Origin: Neoasaia chiangmaiensis
Lineage (GTDB): Bacteria; Pseudomonadota; Alphaproteobacteria; Acetobacterales; Acetobacteraceae
NCBI RefSeq assembly: GCF_002005465.1
Contig: NZ_CP014691.1
Location: forward strand, 496,001-560,000
Reading direction: 5' to 3'
Length of the DNA: 64,000 nt
Shown: positions 55,398 to 64,000 of the stretch, one piece after another
How the letters are laid out: each line of letters starts with the position of its first letter
How positions within the stretch are numbered: the stretch's first letter is position 1
The notes under the pieces: model-generated
Database searches by the model: none
Told to the model about the DNA's origin: nothing
The model's input: only the letters and a program-made list of their open reading frames with translations
Program-made: the position numbers and the translations under genes

Positions 55398-56162
55398 ATG
55401 CGGTCGACGGTTGAAGCGATCACCAATTTTTTTGCGCCGCCACATTGTGCCTGCTGCGGCGCGGAAACCACCTCATCGGGTTTCGTCTGTAGTGCCTGCT
55501 TTACTCATCTTCGCCCCATCCAGTCGCCAAGCTGTAATCGATGTGCGGTTCCACTGCCTGCAATGGCCTTCGCGGGACCGCTATCCAGCTGCGTCGATTG
55601 TCGTAATAATCCACCACCATGGCGCCACGCGCAGGCCGCCTATGTATACGATGACTGGTCTCGTCGATTGATCCTTCCGCTGAAATACGCGGATCGAACG
55701 GAGAATGCCCTTTTCATTGCGCAGGTCATGCAACGCGCCGGAGCGGAAATGCTTCGCGATGCAGATTGGATCATACCTGTTCCGCTTCATCGCTGGCGCC
55801 TGCTCAAACGACGATACAATCAGGCTGCACTGATTGCGAAAAAGATTTCCGAAAAGCCGGGTACCCCATCCTACATGCCTGACGTCATTGAGCGAACCAT
55901 CCCAACGAAAGCCCTGGCCAGGCTGACAGCACGACAGCGAGCCGCCGTCGTTCACGATGCCTTCATCGTCAGCAGACGATATCGGTCTATCATCCAAGGT
56001 AAGAAAATCGTAATCTGCGACGATGTATTGACGACTGGTTCCACGGTTGGGGCCTGCACACGGCTCCTTCATGCTTGCGGGGCCGAACGTGTCGACGTGC
56101 TGGTTGCGGCGCGCACGGCTCAGGCCCTTCCAGCGAATAAGAATGACGGAAAGGCGCTATGA
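55398..56162 (+). CDS. ComF-family phosphoribosyltransferase-like protein
   Basis: A 254-aa protein with an N-terminal zinc ribbon (HCACCGAETTSSGFVCSACF and NRCAVPLP...CVDC) and a phosphoribosyltransferase fold with PRPP loop VICDDVLTTGSTVGAC. Homologues act in DNA uptake in some species, but the cellular role in alphaproteobacteria is unclear. It is followed by grxC with a 4-nt overlap. Confidence 0.88.
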   Translation: MRSTVEAITNFFAPPHCACCGAETTSSGFVCSACFTHLRPIQSPSCNRCAVPLPAMAFAGPLSSCVDCRNNPPPWRHAQAAYVYDDWSRRLILPLKYADRTENALFIAQVMQRAGAEMLRDADWIIPVPLHRWRLLKRRYNQAALIAKKISEKPGTPSYMPDVIERTIPTKALARLTARQRAAVVHDAFIVSRRYRSIIQGKKIVICDDVLTTGSTVGACTRLLHACGAERVDVLVAARTAQALPANKNDGKAL

Positions 56163-56419
56163 GCGACATTGAAATCTTCACACAGCCATATTGTCCTTAC
56201 TGTGTTCGCGCTGTCGAACTTCTGAAAAGCAAGAAACTTTCGTTTTCGGAAATCAATGCGCCTCATGGAACCGCTGAAAGAACGGAAGCCATCAGGCGTT
56301 CCGGCGGTCGGACCACCGCTCCGCAGATATTTATCAACGGCCGTTCTATTGGCGGCTGTAGTGAACTGCTTGCCATGGAACGCGCCGGCAATCTGGATGC
56401 CCTTCTGACGAGCGCATGA
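56159..56419 (+). CDS. grxC: Glutaredoxin 3
   Basis: An 86-aa dithiol glutaredoxin with active site CPYC, TAPQIFING (cis-Pro) and IGGCSEL glutathione-binding region. It is coupled to comF and DUF1178 by 4-nt overlaps. Confidence 0.94.
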   Translation: MSDIEIFTQPYCPYCVRAVELLKSKKLSFSEINAPHGTAERTEAIRRSGGRTTAPQIFINGRSIGGCSELLAMERAGNLDALLTSA

Positions 56420-56844
56420 TCCGGTTCAAGCTGCTCTGCGCACACGGACATGAATTCGAAGGCTGGTTTCGGAATGCCGAGACATTCGATGTCCAGCAGC
56501 AGGCAAGACAAATATCGTGCCCTGATTGCGGGGATGACGAGGTCCGCAAGGCATTGATGGCTCCCGCGGTTGCAAGCGGTCGCCGCGAACCCGCGGGCGA
56601 TGTCATACCCGATCGTGTTCGGGCAGTGCTCCAACGCGTTCGGAGGGAAGTTGAAGCACAATACGACGATGTCGGCGAAGGATTCGCCGAGGCGGCATTA
56701 AACCGCCAACAGATGGCGGAGGACGGGAAAACATTGCCCAGTCGCGGCATATACGGCACGATGACGCCTGAGGATCGTATCCGGCTCGACGACGAAGGGG
56801 TCGAATACGCTGCCGTGCCATGGGTGGAGCGAGCGGATGGATAA
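56416..56844 (+). CDS. DUF1178 family protein
   Basis: A 142-aa protein with CAHGHEFEGWFRN, QQQARQISCPDCGDDEVRKALMAPAV, a zinc-ribbon-like pattern typical of the DUF1178 family, which usually follows grxC in alphaproteobacteria. Function unknown. Confidence 0.88.
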   Translation: MIRFKLLCAHGHEFEGWFRNAETFDVQQQARQISCPDCGDDEVRKALMAPAVASGRREPAGDVIPDRVRAVLQRVRREVEAQYDDVGEGFAEAALNRQQMAEDGKTLPSRGIYGTMTPEDRIRLDDEGVEYAAVPWVERADG

Positions 56845-57322
56845 GGCAATATGGCGGAGCTTGCGGAAAATCCGGCAACTGGCTTTTCTAGTGTCCTCCT
56901 GCGTAGCACTGTGTATTGCCGCTCCCGCATTCTCTCAAACGGCCTCGTCACCCCCTCTGGCTGAAGACGGCCTGTGGCTGTCTCAGGAACATGATGGTGT
57001 GTTTCGTATCGGACATTGCGGCGACACGCTTTGCGGGCGTCTGATCGGCATGAAATACGAAGGCGATCCACCGAAAGACGTATGGGGTCATCCCCAATGC
57101 GGCCTTCTGATGCTGACCGGGTTCAAGCCGGGCGAGGATCAGCGCTGGACCGGTCACATCCTGGATCCGGAAAGCGGCCATGTCTATGATGCCAAGATCT
57201 GGTCACCCATCCCCGACGTTCTAAAGCTTCGCGGGTTCGTTCTCGGGATTTCCCTGTTCGGCGAAACCCAGACCTGGACACGCTATCGAGGCGCGATCGG
57301 GGCCGATTGCAAACTTCCATGA
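56837..57322 (+). CDS. DUF2147 domain secreted protein
   Basis: A 161-aa protein with an N-terminal signal peptide (hydrophobic stretch then AFSQT) and the DUF2147 core (GLWLSQEHDGVFRIGHCGDTLCGRLIG and LRGFVLGISLFGETQTWTR). It has a lipocalin-like beta fold by family. Function unknown. It overlaps DUF1178 by 8 nt. Confidence 0.87.
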   Translation: MDKAIWRSLRKIRQLAFLVSSCVALCIAAPAFSQTASSPPLAEDGLWLSQEHDGVFRIGHCGDTLCGRLIGMKYEGDPPKDVWGHPQCGLLMLTGFKPGEDQRWTGHILDPESGHVYDAKIWSPIPDVLKLRGFVLGISLFGETQTWTRYRGAIGADCKLP

Positions 57323-57347
57323 CGGCGGCAGGACAAGAAAGAAAAAC

Positions 57348-58598
57348 ATGAACAGGAAACTATCTCGCCGGCATTTTACACTAGGCGCGTTAAGCCTGAC
57401 AGGCATGGGACATGCCTACGCCCAGTCCTCCGCCTCCTCAGCGCCGCAGTCGGCGAAGCCAACCTCTCGCACAATATGCTTCGTGGGCGGCTACACGAAA
57501 CATGGTCCACCCGGTGGTGCCGGCAATGGCGAGGGGATCGCGGTGTTCGAGATGTCGCGCGAGAACGGTTCGCTCACGCCGATCACAACCTTCACCGATA
57601 TCGCCAGCCCGTCTTTCATTACGCTGTCGAAAGACCATCGGTTTCTCTACGCCCTGAGCGAAATCAGCGATTTCAACAAGGATGGTGACGGCTCCGTTAC
57701 CGCCTTCGCAGTCGATCGCTCGACAGGCTCGTTGAAGAAGCTCAACGTCGTCAGTTCCGGCGGCGCAGTTCCGGCGCATCTCAGCATCCATCATTCCGGC
57801 CGATATGTGCTTGTCGCCAATTACATGGGTGGATGCGTGGCGGTTCTGCCAATCCGTTCCGATGGATCGCTGGGCGAGGCGACGGACGTCATACACAACA
57901 CCGGCCCTCGGCAACCCGAGCGCGCGTCGGACAACCCGGAGGGCAATTTCGCCGTCTCCGATCATTCCGGTTCGCATCCGCACATGATCCATAGCGATCC
58001 AAGCGGACGCTTCGTCCTTGCTGACGATGCCGGACTCGACCGCGTCTATGTCTGGACGCTGGACCTCACCACTGGCACACTCAAGCCCGCGAAAAAACCT
58101 TACTACGATATGCTGCCGGGTTCTGCTCCCCGGCACTTCGAATTCGATCGCACGGGTAAAATCCTTTACAATCTGTGCGAACAGGACTCGAAGGTTATTG
58201 TGTCGACGTTCAATCCCAGCGTCGGCTCGATCACCAATCTGCAAAGCGTCAGCACGGTCACCTCGCATTTCCGGGGCAGCACGCTGGCTGCCGAAATCCT
58301 TATCTCGGCCAGCGGAAAATTCGTCTATGCGTCGAACCGCCTCGGCGATTCGCTGGCCGTCTTCAAAATCGCTGATGACGGCACGCTGACGCTGGAAGAC
58401 GAGGTCTGGATGCATGCCGATTATGGCCGCGCGATGATGTTCGACCCCTCCGGCGAATATCTGTTCTGTGCCAATCAGCGCAGCGATGCCGTGACATCCT
58501 TCAAAGTCGATAAAGCCAATGGCAGACTGTCGTTCACGGAGAACTTCACGGCTGTCGGCAGCCCGACGACGTTCGCTTTCATGAACACAGAAGTCTGA
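57348..58598 (+). CDS. Lactonase family protein (6-phosphogluconolactonase-type propeller), Tat signal
   Basis: A 416-aa seven-bladed propeller of the Pgl lactonase family: VGGYTKHGPP, SPSFITLSKDHRFLYALSE, PAHLSIHHSGRYVLVANY, SHPHMIHSDPSGRF and GSAPRHFEFD. A Tat signal (LSRRHFTLG) suggests an exported, perhaps periplasmic, sugar lactonase. That fits a bacterium oxidising sugars in the periplasm to lactones. Confidence 0.87.
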   Translation: MNRKLSRRHFTLGALSLTGMGHAYAQSSASSAPQSAKPTSRTICFVGGYTKHGPPGGAGNGEGIAVFEMSRENGSLTPITTFTDIASPSFITLSKDHRFLYALSEISDFNKDGDGSVTAFAVDRSTGSLKKLNVVSSGGAVPAHLSIHHSGRYVLVANYMGGCVAVLPIRSDGSLGEATDVIHNTGPRQPERASDNPEGNFAVSDHSGSHPHMIHSDPSGRFVLADDAGLDRVYVWTLDLTTGTLKPAKKPYYDMLPGSAPRHFEFDRTGKILYNLCEQDSKVIVSTFNPSVGSITNLQSVSTVTSHFRGSTLAAEILISASGKFVYASNRLGDSLAVFKIADDGTLTLEDEVWMHADYGRAMMFDPSGEYLFCANQRSDAVTSFKVDKANGRLSFTENFTAVGSPTTFAFMNTEV

Positions 58599-58633
58599 CA
58601 GGCCACACGTTCCCGGACCGTCCTTTCACAGCC

Positions 58634-58653
58634 GAGAACGTGACCGCGTTCTC
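58634..58653. terminator. Hairpin overlapping the ubiG stop
   Basis: GAGAACG pairs perfectly with CGTTCTC around a 6-nt loop. It lies between convergent lactonase and ubiG and covers part of the ubiG stop codon; no T-run. Confidence 0.4.
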
Positions 58654-59386
58654 AATCCCGCGTAAAAATAGCAATGTAGTTAATGCTGGTGTCGCGCGTC
58701 GCACGCCATTTTCCAGGCGCGAAACCCATTCCTGCGATGTCCGTCATGCGCAGGCCGGCGTGACGTCCCATGCGCGACAGATCTGCGGGTGAGACGAATT
58801 TCTTCCAATCGTGCGTGCCGACCGGAAGCAATCGCGCGATATATTCCGCACCCAACTTGGCAAAGGCAAACGAGCGAAACGTCTTGTTGAGGGTCGATAC
58901 GGCAACCATGCCGCCGGGTTTGACGAGGTCGGCCAGAAGATGGAGGAATTGCTGCGGATCGGTAACATGTTCGATTACCTCCAGCGCCGTCACGACATCG
59001 AAGCGTTCCGACCGTTCCAGCAGATCCTCGGCGCTACCCTGTCGGTAATCCAGATGGCCAGCGCCAGGCGCCAGGGGATGTGCTGCACGATGTACCTGCG
59101 CCGCCGCAATCGCCTCGCCCGATGCATCGATACCCAAAACATCATGTCCCATGCGTGCAAATGCCTCACTCGCCAGGCCAGCGCCGCAGCCGATATCAAG
59201 CAGCTTCAATGTCCCGCCGCGGGCGGCATGAAGCGGAGCGATCCGCGTATCGACCCATTCCGTTCGCAGTGGATTCATTTCGTGCAGGGGCCGCATAGGC
59301 CCCTTTGGATCCCACCAGTTCTCGGCCAGCCGGCTGAACTGTTCAATCTCGCGAGCGGAGACCGAACTCGTGGTGGCTTGTGACAT
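58652..59386 (-). CDS. ubiG: Ubiquinone biosynthesis O-methyltransferase UbiG
   Basis: A 244-aa SAM-dependent methyltransferase for both O-methylations of ubiquinone. Motifs are AENWWDPKGPMRPLHEMNPLR, the SAM loop LDIGCGAGLASE and TALEVIEHV. The start is ATG 59386; a longer in-frame ATG at 59440 adds 18 atypical residues. Confidence 0.94.
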   Translation of the reverse strand: MSQATTSSVSAREIEQFSRLAENWWDPKGPMRPLHEMNPLRTEWVDTRIAPLHAARGGTLKLLDIGCGAGLASEAFARMGHDVLGIDASGEAIAAAQVHRAAHPLAPGAGHLDYRQGSAEDLLERSERFDVVTALEVIEHVTDPQQFLHLLADLVKPGGMVAVSTLNKTFRSFAFAKLGAEYIARLLPVGTHDWKKFVSPADLSRMGRHAGLRMTDIAGMGFAPGKWRATRDTSINYIAIFTRD

Positions 59387-59500
59387 ATGGAAAAAACCCC
59401 CTTGAACGCCATGCAAAACCGGGGTTCCGTCATGGACCACTGGACGCCGCGCGTCGAAATATGTATTTCAGCCGACCTTCCACGCACCTTTGTGTCAGAC

Positions 59501-59516
59501 TAAGGTGAGAACCTTA
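59501..59516. promoter_or_regulatory. Small palindrome upstream of lysC
   Basis: TAAGGT-N4-ACCTTA, a perfect 6-bp inverted repeat 52 nt before the lysC start, in the divergent ubiG-lysC gap. It may be an operator. I see no lysine riboswitch in the region. Confidence 0.3.
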
Positions 59517-59567
59517 ATTTGCTGATGCGGGCTGCCTTGTTCGTCTCGTATCGGAGCCGAGTGCACG

Positions 59568-60806
59568 ATGTCTATGCCCCCCGTCCGGATCGTCATGAAA
59601 TTTGGGGGCACATCCGTTGCCGATCTGGATCGGATCCGGATTGTGGCCGAGCGCGTGAAGCATGAGCGCGACAAGGGGCATCAGGTGGCCGTCGTTGTTT
59701 CCGCCATGGCAGGGGTCACCAACCGGATGGTCGGCTATTGCCACAGTCTCGATGCATCGTGCGATCCGCGCGAATACGATGCGGTGGTCGCCAGTGGCGA
59801 GCAGGTCACCAGTGGGCTGACAGCGATCGCCCTTCAGGCGATCGGTATTCCGGCGCGTTCATGGCAGGGATGGCAGATTCCCTTTCGGACGGACGGCGCA
59901 CACGGCAAGGCCCGGATCGATACGGTGGACGGTGCGGCGCTTCTTGCCTGCATGGCGGATGGCATCGTGCCGGTCATCGCCGGCTTTCAGGGTCTGGGAC
60001 CGGACGAGCGAATCGCCACGCTGGGACGTGGCGGGTCGGACACCTCCGCCGTTGCGGTGGCTGCGGCCATCCGGGCGGAACGCTGCGATATCTATACCGA
60101 TGTGGACGGAATCTATACGACCGATCCGAGGATCGTGAAAAAGGCGCGCAAGCTCGACCGCATCACGTTCGAGGAAATGCTCGAACTGGCGTCCGTCGGA
60201 GCGAAGGTGCTCCAGACACGCAGTGTCGGTCTGGCCATGCGTGAAAAAGTAAGGGTGCGTGTGCTTTCGAGCTTCGCGCCGGAAACGGACGAAGCCGGCT
60301 CGCTGGTCGTTGACGAGGAAGAGATCATGGAAAAGGAACTGGTGACCGGCATCGCATATTCGCACGACGAAGCGAAGATATCGGTTCGCCGCATTCCGGA
60401 CCGTCCTGGCATTGCCGCGGCCATCTTCACGCCGCTGGCCAAGGCACGCATCAACGTCGACATGATCGTGCAGAGCACCGGCGCGGATGGTATGACCAAC
60501 CTGACGTTCACGGTCGGGAAGGCCGATCAGGCGGGCGCGCTGGACGTTCTCGAAGGATGTCGTGACGATATTTCCTATGGGGAAATCCAGACGGCGCACG
60601 ATGTGGTCAAGATCAGCGTCGTCGGTATCGGAATGCGCTCGCATGCGGGAATGGCCAGCACCATGTTCCAGACATTGGCCGATCGCGGCATTAACATGCA
60701 GGTGATTTCCACCAGCGAGATCAAGATTTCCGTGCTGATCGACGCCGAATACACGGAACTGGCAATGCGTGCGTTGCATACGGCATATGGACTGGATGCG
60801 AACTGA
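59568..60806 (+). CDS. lysC: Aspartate kinase
   Basis: A 412-aa enzyme phosphorylating aspartate for lysine, methionine and threonine synthesis. It has KFGGTSV, GRGGSDTSAVAVA and two C-terminal ACT domains (about 265-410), the usual site of lysine/threonine feedback. The length matches the alpha-type kinase. Confidence 0.95.
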   Translation: MSMPPVRIVMKFGGTSVADLDRIRIVAERVKHERDKGHQVAVVVSAMAGVTNRMVGYCHSLDASCDPREYDAVVASGEQVTSGLTAIALQAIGIPARSWQGWQIPFRTDGAHGKARIDTVDGAALLACMADGIVPVIAGFQGLGPDERIATLGRGGSDTSAVAVAAAIRAERCDIYTDVDGIYTTDPRIVKKARKLDRITFEEMLELASVGAKVLQTRSVGLAMREKVRVRVLSSFAPETDEAGSLVVDEEEIMEKELVTGIAYSHDEAKISVRRIPDRPGIAAAIFTPLAKARINVDMIVQSTGADGMTNLTFTVGKADQAGALDVLEGCRDDISYGEIQTAHDVVKISVVGIGMRSHAGMASTMFQTLADRGINMQVISTSEIKISVLIDAEYTELAMRALHTAYGLDAN

Positions 60807-60807
60807 T

Positions 60808-61893
60808 ATGGACATGGTGCTCAACGATACTTCCCGCCGGATCGCGGCGCGCCGGGCCCTCCAGGATCTGTGGCAGCCCGGATGCGACTTCCTGGGCAGC
60901 GAGGTTGCCATCCTCGGTGGCGCGATGTCCTGGGTCAGCGAACGCCACCTTGTCGCGGCGATCTCGAACGCCGGCGGCTTCGGCGTCATCGCCTGCGGTG
61001 CGATGACACCGGAACGTCTGGCGGAGGAAATCGTCGGCACCCAGGCGCTGACGGACAGGCCGTTCGGCGTCAATCTGATCACGATGCATCCGCAACTCAA
61101 CGATCTGGTCGCCGTCTGTCTGGCGCATAACGTCGGGCACATCGTGCTCGCCGGCGGCGTTCCGTCCGGGGCGACGATCCGCCGGATTCGTGACGGTGGC
61201 GCGCGCGTGATCGGATTTACGCCGGCATTGGCGCTCGGCAAACGGCTGGTGAAGCTCGGCGTGGAAGCGCTGGTCATCGAAGGTTCGGAGGCCGGCGGGC
61301 ATGTCGGCCCGGTTTCCCTGACTGTCCTCGCGCAGGAAATCCTGCCGCATTTGCGCAACGTACCGGTGTTCGTTGCCGGTGGCCTCGGTCGTGGGGATGC
61401 GATTCTAGGCTATCTGGAACAGGGTGCGGCCGGTGCCCAGTTGGGCACGATGTTCGCGGCGTCCGAGGAGAGTATCGCGCACGCACATTTCAAGGCGGCG
61501 TTCCTGCGCGCGAATGCGCGCGATGCCGTCACGTCGGTTCAACTTGACGAACGCTTTCCCGTTATTCCGGTACGGGGCCTGAGCAACAACGGCAGCCGGC
61601 GTTTCCTTCAGCATCAGGCCGAGACCCTGCGTCGCTTCCAGAATGACGAACTCTCCCGCGAGGATGCGCAACTCGCCATCGAGCATTTCTGGGCAGGCGC
61701 GCTGCGACGTGCTGTTATCGATGGCGATATCGAGGAAGGCTCGGTGATGGCGGGCCAGTCGGTCGGCATGGTGAAGGCCGTACGCCCCGTGAAGGACATT
61801 ATCGTCGATCTGATCGAACAGGCCGTCGACGCGCTTTTGCGTCGCGATGAAAGACTTCACAATACGCATCCTGAAAGTGCTCTGGTAAAATGA
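60808..61893 (+). CDS. Nitronate monooxygenase/FabK-like flavoprotein
   Basis: A 361-aa FMN-binding TIM barrel: AILGGAMSWVSERHLVAAISNAGGFGVIA, VIEGSEAGGHVGP and PVFVAGGLGRGDAILG. These are signatures shared by 2-nitropropane dioxygenase (nitronate monooxygenase) and FabK-type enoyl-ACP reductases. The exact reaction is uncertain. It begins right after lysC and overlaps the next gene by 4 nt. Confidence 0.85.
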   Translation: MDMVLNDTSRRIAARRALQDLWQPGCDFLGSEVAILGGAMSWVSERHLVAAISNAGGFGVIACGAMTPERLAEEIVGTQALTDRPFGVNLITMHPQLNDLVAVCLAHNVGHIVLAGGVPSGATIRRIRDGGARVIGFTPALALGKRLVKLGVEALVIEGSEAGGHVGPVSLTVLAQEILPHLRNVPVFVAGGLGRGDAILGYLEQGAAGAQLGTMFAASEESIAHAHFKAAFLRANARDAVTSVQLDERFPVIPVRGLSNNGSRRFLQHQAETLRRFQNDELSREDAQLAIEHFWAGALRRAVIDGDIEEGSVMAGQSVGMVKAVRPVKDIIVDLIEQAVDALLRRDERLHNTHPESALVK

Positions 61894-63080
61894 GTCCGGT
61901 CGACGCTCGCCCGAATCGCTTGCCAAACCGTAAGGAAGGTGCGGGCGCGTCTGCAGATCACCACTCGGCGATTGGCGCGGAACTGCGCGCGCGGCGTGAG
62001 GAACTGGGCTGGTCGCTTCCTGATGTTGCCAACTGGCTCCGCATCCGGGAAACGCATCTGACCGCACTGGAAGCCGGGCAAACCGATGCTCTCCCAGGCA
62101 CCGCCTATGCTGTCGGTTTCATCAGGACCTATGCCCAGGCATTGGGACTTGATGGCGAGGATACCGCAAGACGCTTCAAGCGTGAGGCGCATGGCGCGCT
62201 CGAACGCAAGCCGGAACTGACTTTCCCTCAACCTGTGTCCGAACGCGGCGTTCCCGTCGGTCTCTGGGTCGGGGCAGGGCTGGCGGTGATCGTTGCCACC
62301 TACGTCGGATATTATCATTTCAGCGGAACGCAGTTCAAACCGATCGAGCATGTTCCTCCCGCAACGGAGTTGATGCCGGGCGTCACGACCAAGGGTACGA
62401 CGTCGCCTCAAATCGCTGCGGTCATGCCCGATCGTGGTAATGCGCCCCCAGTTCAGCCTGCCATCCCCGTTTCAAAGGTCCCGGCCTCCGAAACTGGTAA
62501 CGGCACACCTAAACCAGCCGTGACGCCCGCCGTAGCGCCCCAGCAGGTGGTGACCCCACCAATGCCGCCAGCCCCCGAGCCAGACCCGGCACCAATGCCA
62601 TCGGCGGCGTCGCCCACGCAGCCTCCTGAAACCGCGCCGCAATCGACGCCGGTCCCGAATGCTGTGCCGGAACCGTCGAACGACGACGGCATGACACTGA
62701 ATGCCTCCGCCGATGCATGGGTGCAGGTGCGGGACCAATCCGGCAATATCGTTCTGAACCGGGTCCTGAAAGCCGGTGAATCCTGGAAGGGCGATGCCGC
62801 GCATGCTCCCTACCGCATGACACTCGGAAATGCGGGCGGCCTTACCCTTACAGCCGGAAATGTAACGACACCGCCGCTGGGACGCCCCGGTGCGGTTCGA
62901 AAAAATCTTGTCGTTTCGCCGGAAAGCGTGCGAGACGGCTCGATCGTGTCGGCCTCCACGCCAGCTCCCGCCAAACGACCGACAGTCACGACCGATCAGA
63001 CAGCTCCCCGGAAGCCGTCTGACGACGAAAGCGATCGTTTGAACGCTCGACAACTGGATCAATCGTCGCAACCGCGCTAG
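61890..63080 (+). CDS. rodZ: RodZ-like cytoskeleton protein
   Basis: A 396-aa single-pass membrane protein. Cytoplasmic HTH domain at about 28-90 (GAELRARREELGWSLPDVANWLRIRETHLTALE), a membrane segment near 122-140, a Pro-rich periplasmic linker and a C-terminal DUF4115 domain (SADAWVQVRDQSG to LRAGESW-type). It links MreB to the cell wall machinery for rod shape. The rodZ-ispG order is common. Confidence 0.9.
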   Translation: MSPVDARPNRLPNRKEGAGASADHHSAIGAELRARREELGWSLPDVANWLRIRETHLTALEAGQTDALPGTAYAVGFIRTYAQALGLDGEDTARRFKREAHGALERKPELTFPQPVSERGVPVGLWVGAGLAVIVATYVGYYHFSGTQFKPIEHVPPATELMPGVTTKGTTSPQIAAVMPDRGNAPPVQPAIPVSKVPASETGNGTPKPAVTPAVAPQQVVTPPMPPAPEPDPAPMPSAASPTQPPETAPQSTPVPNAVPEPSNDDGMTLNASADAWVQVRDQSGNIVLNRVLKAGESWKGDAAHAPYRMTLGNAGGLTLTAGNVTTPPLGRPGAVRKNLVVSPESVRDGSIVSASTPAPAKRPTVTTDQTAPRKPSDDESDRLNARQLDQSSQPR

Positions 63081-63167
63081 ACGTCGGTGCGAAAACCGCC
63101 GAAAGCACGGCAGCTTATCCCGCTCTGGTCTTATGGACTGGACCGTTCGTCTGGAAGGACAGATCAC

Positions 63168-64000
63168 ATGAGCAGCTATCGCCCTTATCAGCATATCGAG
63201 CGCCGGAAATCGCGCCAGATCCATGTCGGCAAGGTTGCGGTCGGCGGCGATGCCCCAATTTCCGTGCAGACGATGACCAACACGCTGACATCGGATGCCC
63301 AGGCGACCATCGAGCAAATCCGTCGTGCCGAGCTGGCAGGCGTGGATATCGTGCGTGTATCCTGCCCGGACGAAGCCAGCACGGCGGCACTGGCGGAGAT
63401 CGTGCATGAAGTGAATGTGCCGATCGTGGCCGACATTCATTTCCATTATAAGCGGGCGATCGAAGCGGCGAAGGCCGGCGCGGCCTGCCTGCGGATCAAT
63501 CCCGGCAACATCGGCAGCGCGGAGCGTGTTCGCGAAGTGGTCAACGCCGCGCGCGACTACAACTGCTCGATCCGTATCGGCGTGAACGCCGGCTCGCTGG
63601 AAAAGCACCTGCTGGAAAAATATGGTGAGCCGAACCCCGAAGCGCTGGTGGAAAGCGCATTGGAGCACGCCAAGATCCTTCAGGATCACGACTTCCACGA
63701 GTTCAAGATCAGCGTGAAGGCATCGGATGTCTTCATGGCCGTTGCCGCCTATCAGCAACTGGCCGATTGCTGCGACCATCCGCTGCATATCGGCATCACG
63801 GAAGCCGGATCGAAGCGCGCCGGCACCGTCAAATCGTCGATCGGCCTGGGCAACCTGCTTTGGGCTGGCGTCGGCGATACGATGCGTGTTTCGCTCTCGG
63901 CAGCGCCGGAAGAGGAGGTTCTGGTCGGCTGGGACATCCTCAAATCGCTCGGGTTGCGTCACCGTGGCGTCAAGATCATTTCCTGCCCGTCCTGCGCACG
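63168..64000 (+). CDS. ispG: 4-hydroxy-3-methylbut-2-en-1-yl diphosphate synthase, 5' part
   Basis: An open frame from ATG 63168 (AGGACAG upstream) to the window end, 277 codons. It reads [43 protein letters not shown] and ends at CPSC, the first iron-sulfur cysteines. IspG makes HMBPP in the MEP isoprenoid pathway with a [4Fe-4S] cluster. The C-terminus lies beyond the window. Confidence 0.96.
   Translation, partial: MSSYRPYQHIERRKSRQIHVGKVAVGGDAPISVQTMTNTLTSDAQATIEQIRRAELAGVDIVRVSCPDEASTAALAEIVHEVNVPIVADIHFHYKRAIEAAKAGAACLRINPGNIGSAERVREVVNAARDYNCSIRIGVNAGSLEKHLLEKYGEPNPEALVESALEHAKILQDHDFHEFKISVKASDVFMAVAAYQQLADCCDHPLHIGITEAGSKRAGTVKSSIGLGNLLWAGVGDTMRVSLSAAPEEEVLVGWDILKSLGLRHRGVKIISCPSCA

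Noticed and set aside
59387-59567. Lysine riboswitch before lysC
   Set aside because: The gap is about 180 nt and lacks the conserved multi-helix core; only a small palindrome is seen.
59859-61358. 499-codon open frame on the minus strand
   Set aside because: Antisense to lysC and the nitronate monooxygenase gene, both of which have clear domains.
1-64000. CRISPR array
   Set aside because: No run of regularly spaced direct repeats was seen; the only short repeat cluster is at the island ends.

Overview
This is a chromosomal segment of roughly 60% GC from an alphaproteobacterium, most likely an acetic acid bacterium (Acetobacteraceae). The assignment is inference. It rests on the mix of families seen: GntP-type gluconate permease, CobS/CobT with the adjacent DnaJ-like gene, two Tat-exported TlpA proteins, an argH-lptM pair, and a DUF4175 protein beside lysA. 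No marker gene fixes the genus. Most of the window is dense housekeeping sequence with many 1-8 nt gene overlaps.

Layout: 0-7 kb has a ferritin-like gene end, DUF4175, lysA, cdd, a secreted trypsin-like protease, a lone receiver protein, an SDR, and two identical tRNA-Arg(ACG) genes. 7-12.4 kb has a small lipoprotein, guaA, and a 3.2 kb integrative element in the 3' end of guaA. That element keeps both ends: a duplicated guaA tail, and matching pairs of putative integrase arm sites. Its interior has collapsed to an integrase stump, a JAMM/JAB protease fragment, an HsdS C-terminus and a SIR2-domain protein. 12.4-25.3 kb has an ArsC-like protein and then a group 2-type capsule (Kps) locus: LTA-synthase-like protein, KpsC, KpsS, three GT4 glycosyltransferases, KpsE, KpsT, KpsD and a fatty acid hydroxylase. 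The permease KpsM is absent. 25.3-26.2 kb is AT-richer sequence with an IS5-like transposase remnant.

26-38.4 kb has an HNH nuclease, gluQ, the unannotated-size lipoprotein gene lptM, argH, and then a tightly coupled plus-strand run: tlpA-tlpA-N-formylglutamate amidohydrolase-aroE-coaE-dnaQ-GT9-GT4-asnB-pyrC. 38.4-48.6 kb has a small secreted protein, a small lipoprotein, yfgM-like/bamB/der/cysteine hydrolase, GntP, a sugar-porter MFS, a dienelactone hydrolase and a DHA2 MFS. 48.6-64 kb has cobT-cobS, DnaJ-like/BolA divergent, a LolA-like lipoprotein, lipB, tRNA-Leu(GAG), galU, DUF3553-comF-grxC-DUF1178-DUF2147, a lactonase, ubiG, and lysC-nitronate monooxygenase-rodZ-ispG (cut by the window end).

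The most interesting parts are the guaA island with its defence-gene debris, the capsule locus with its missing permease and added phosphoglycerol-transferase-like and lipid-hydroxylase genes, the apparent split of an argH-lptM-lysA-DUF4175 array, a G7-tract frame break at the argH start, and perfect hairpins lacking U-tracts that overlap stop codons where genes converge.
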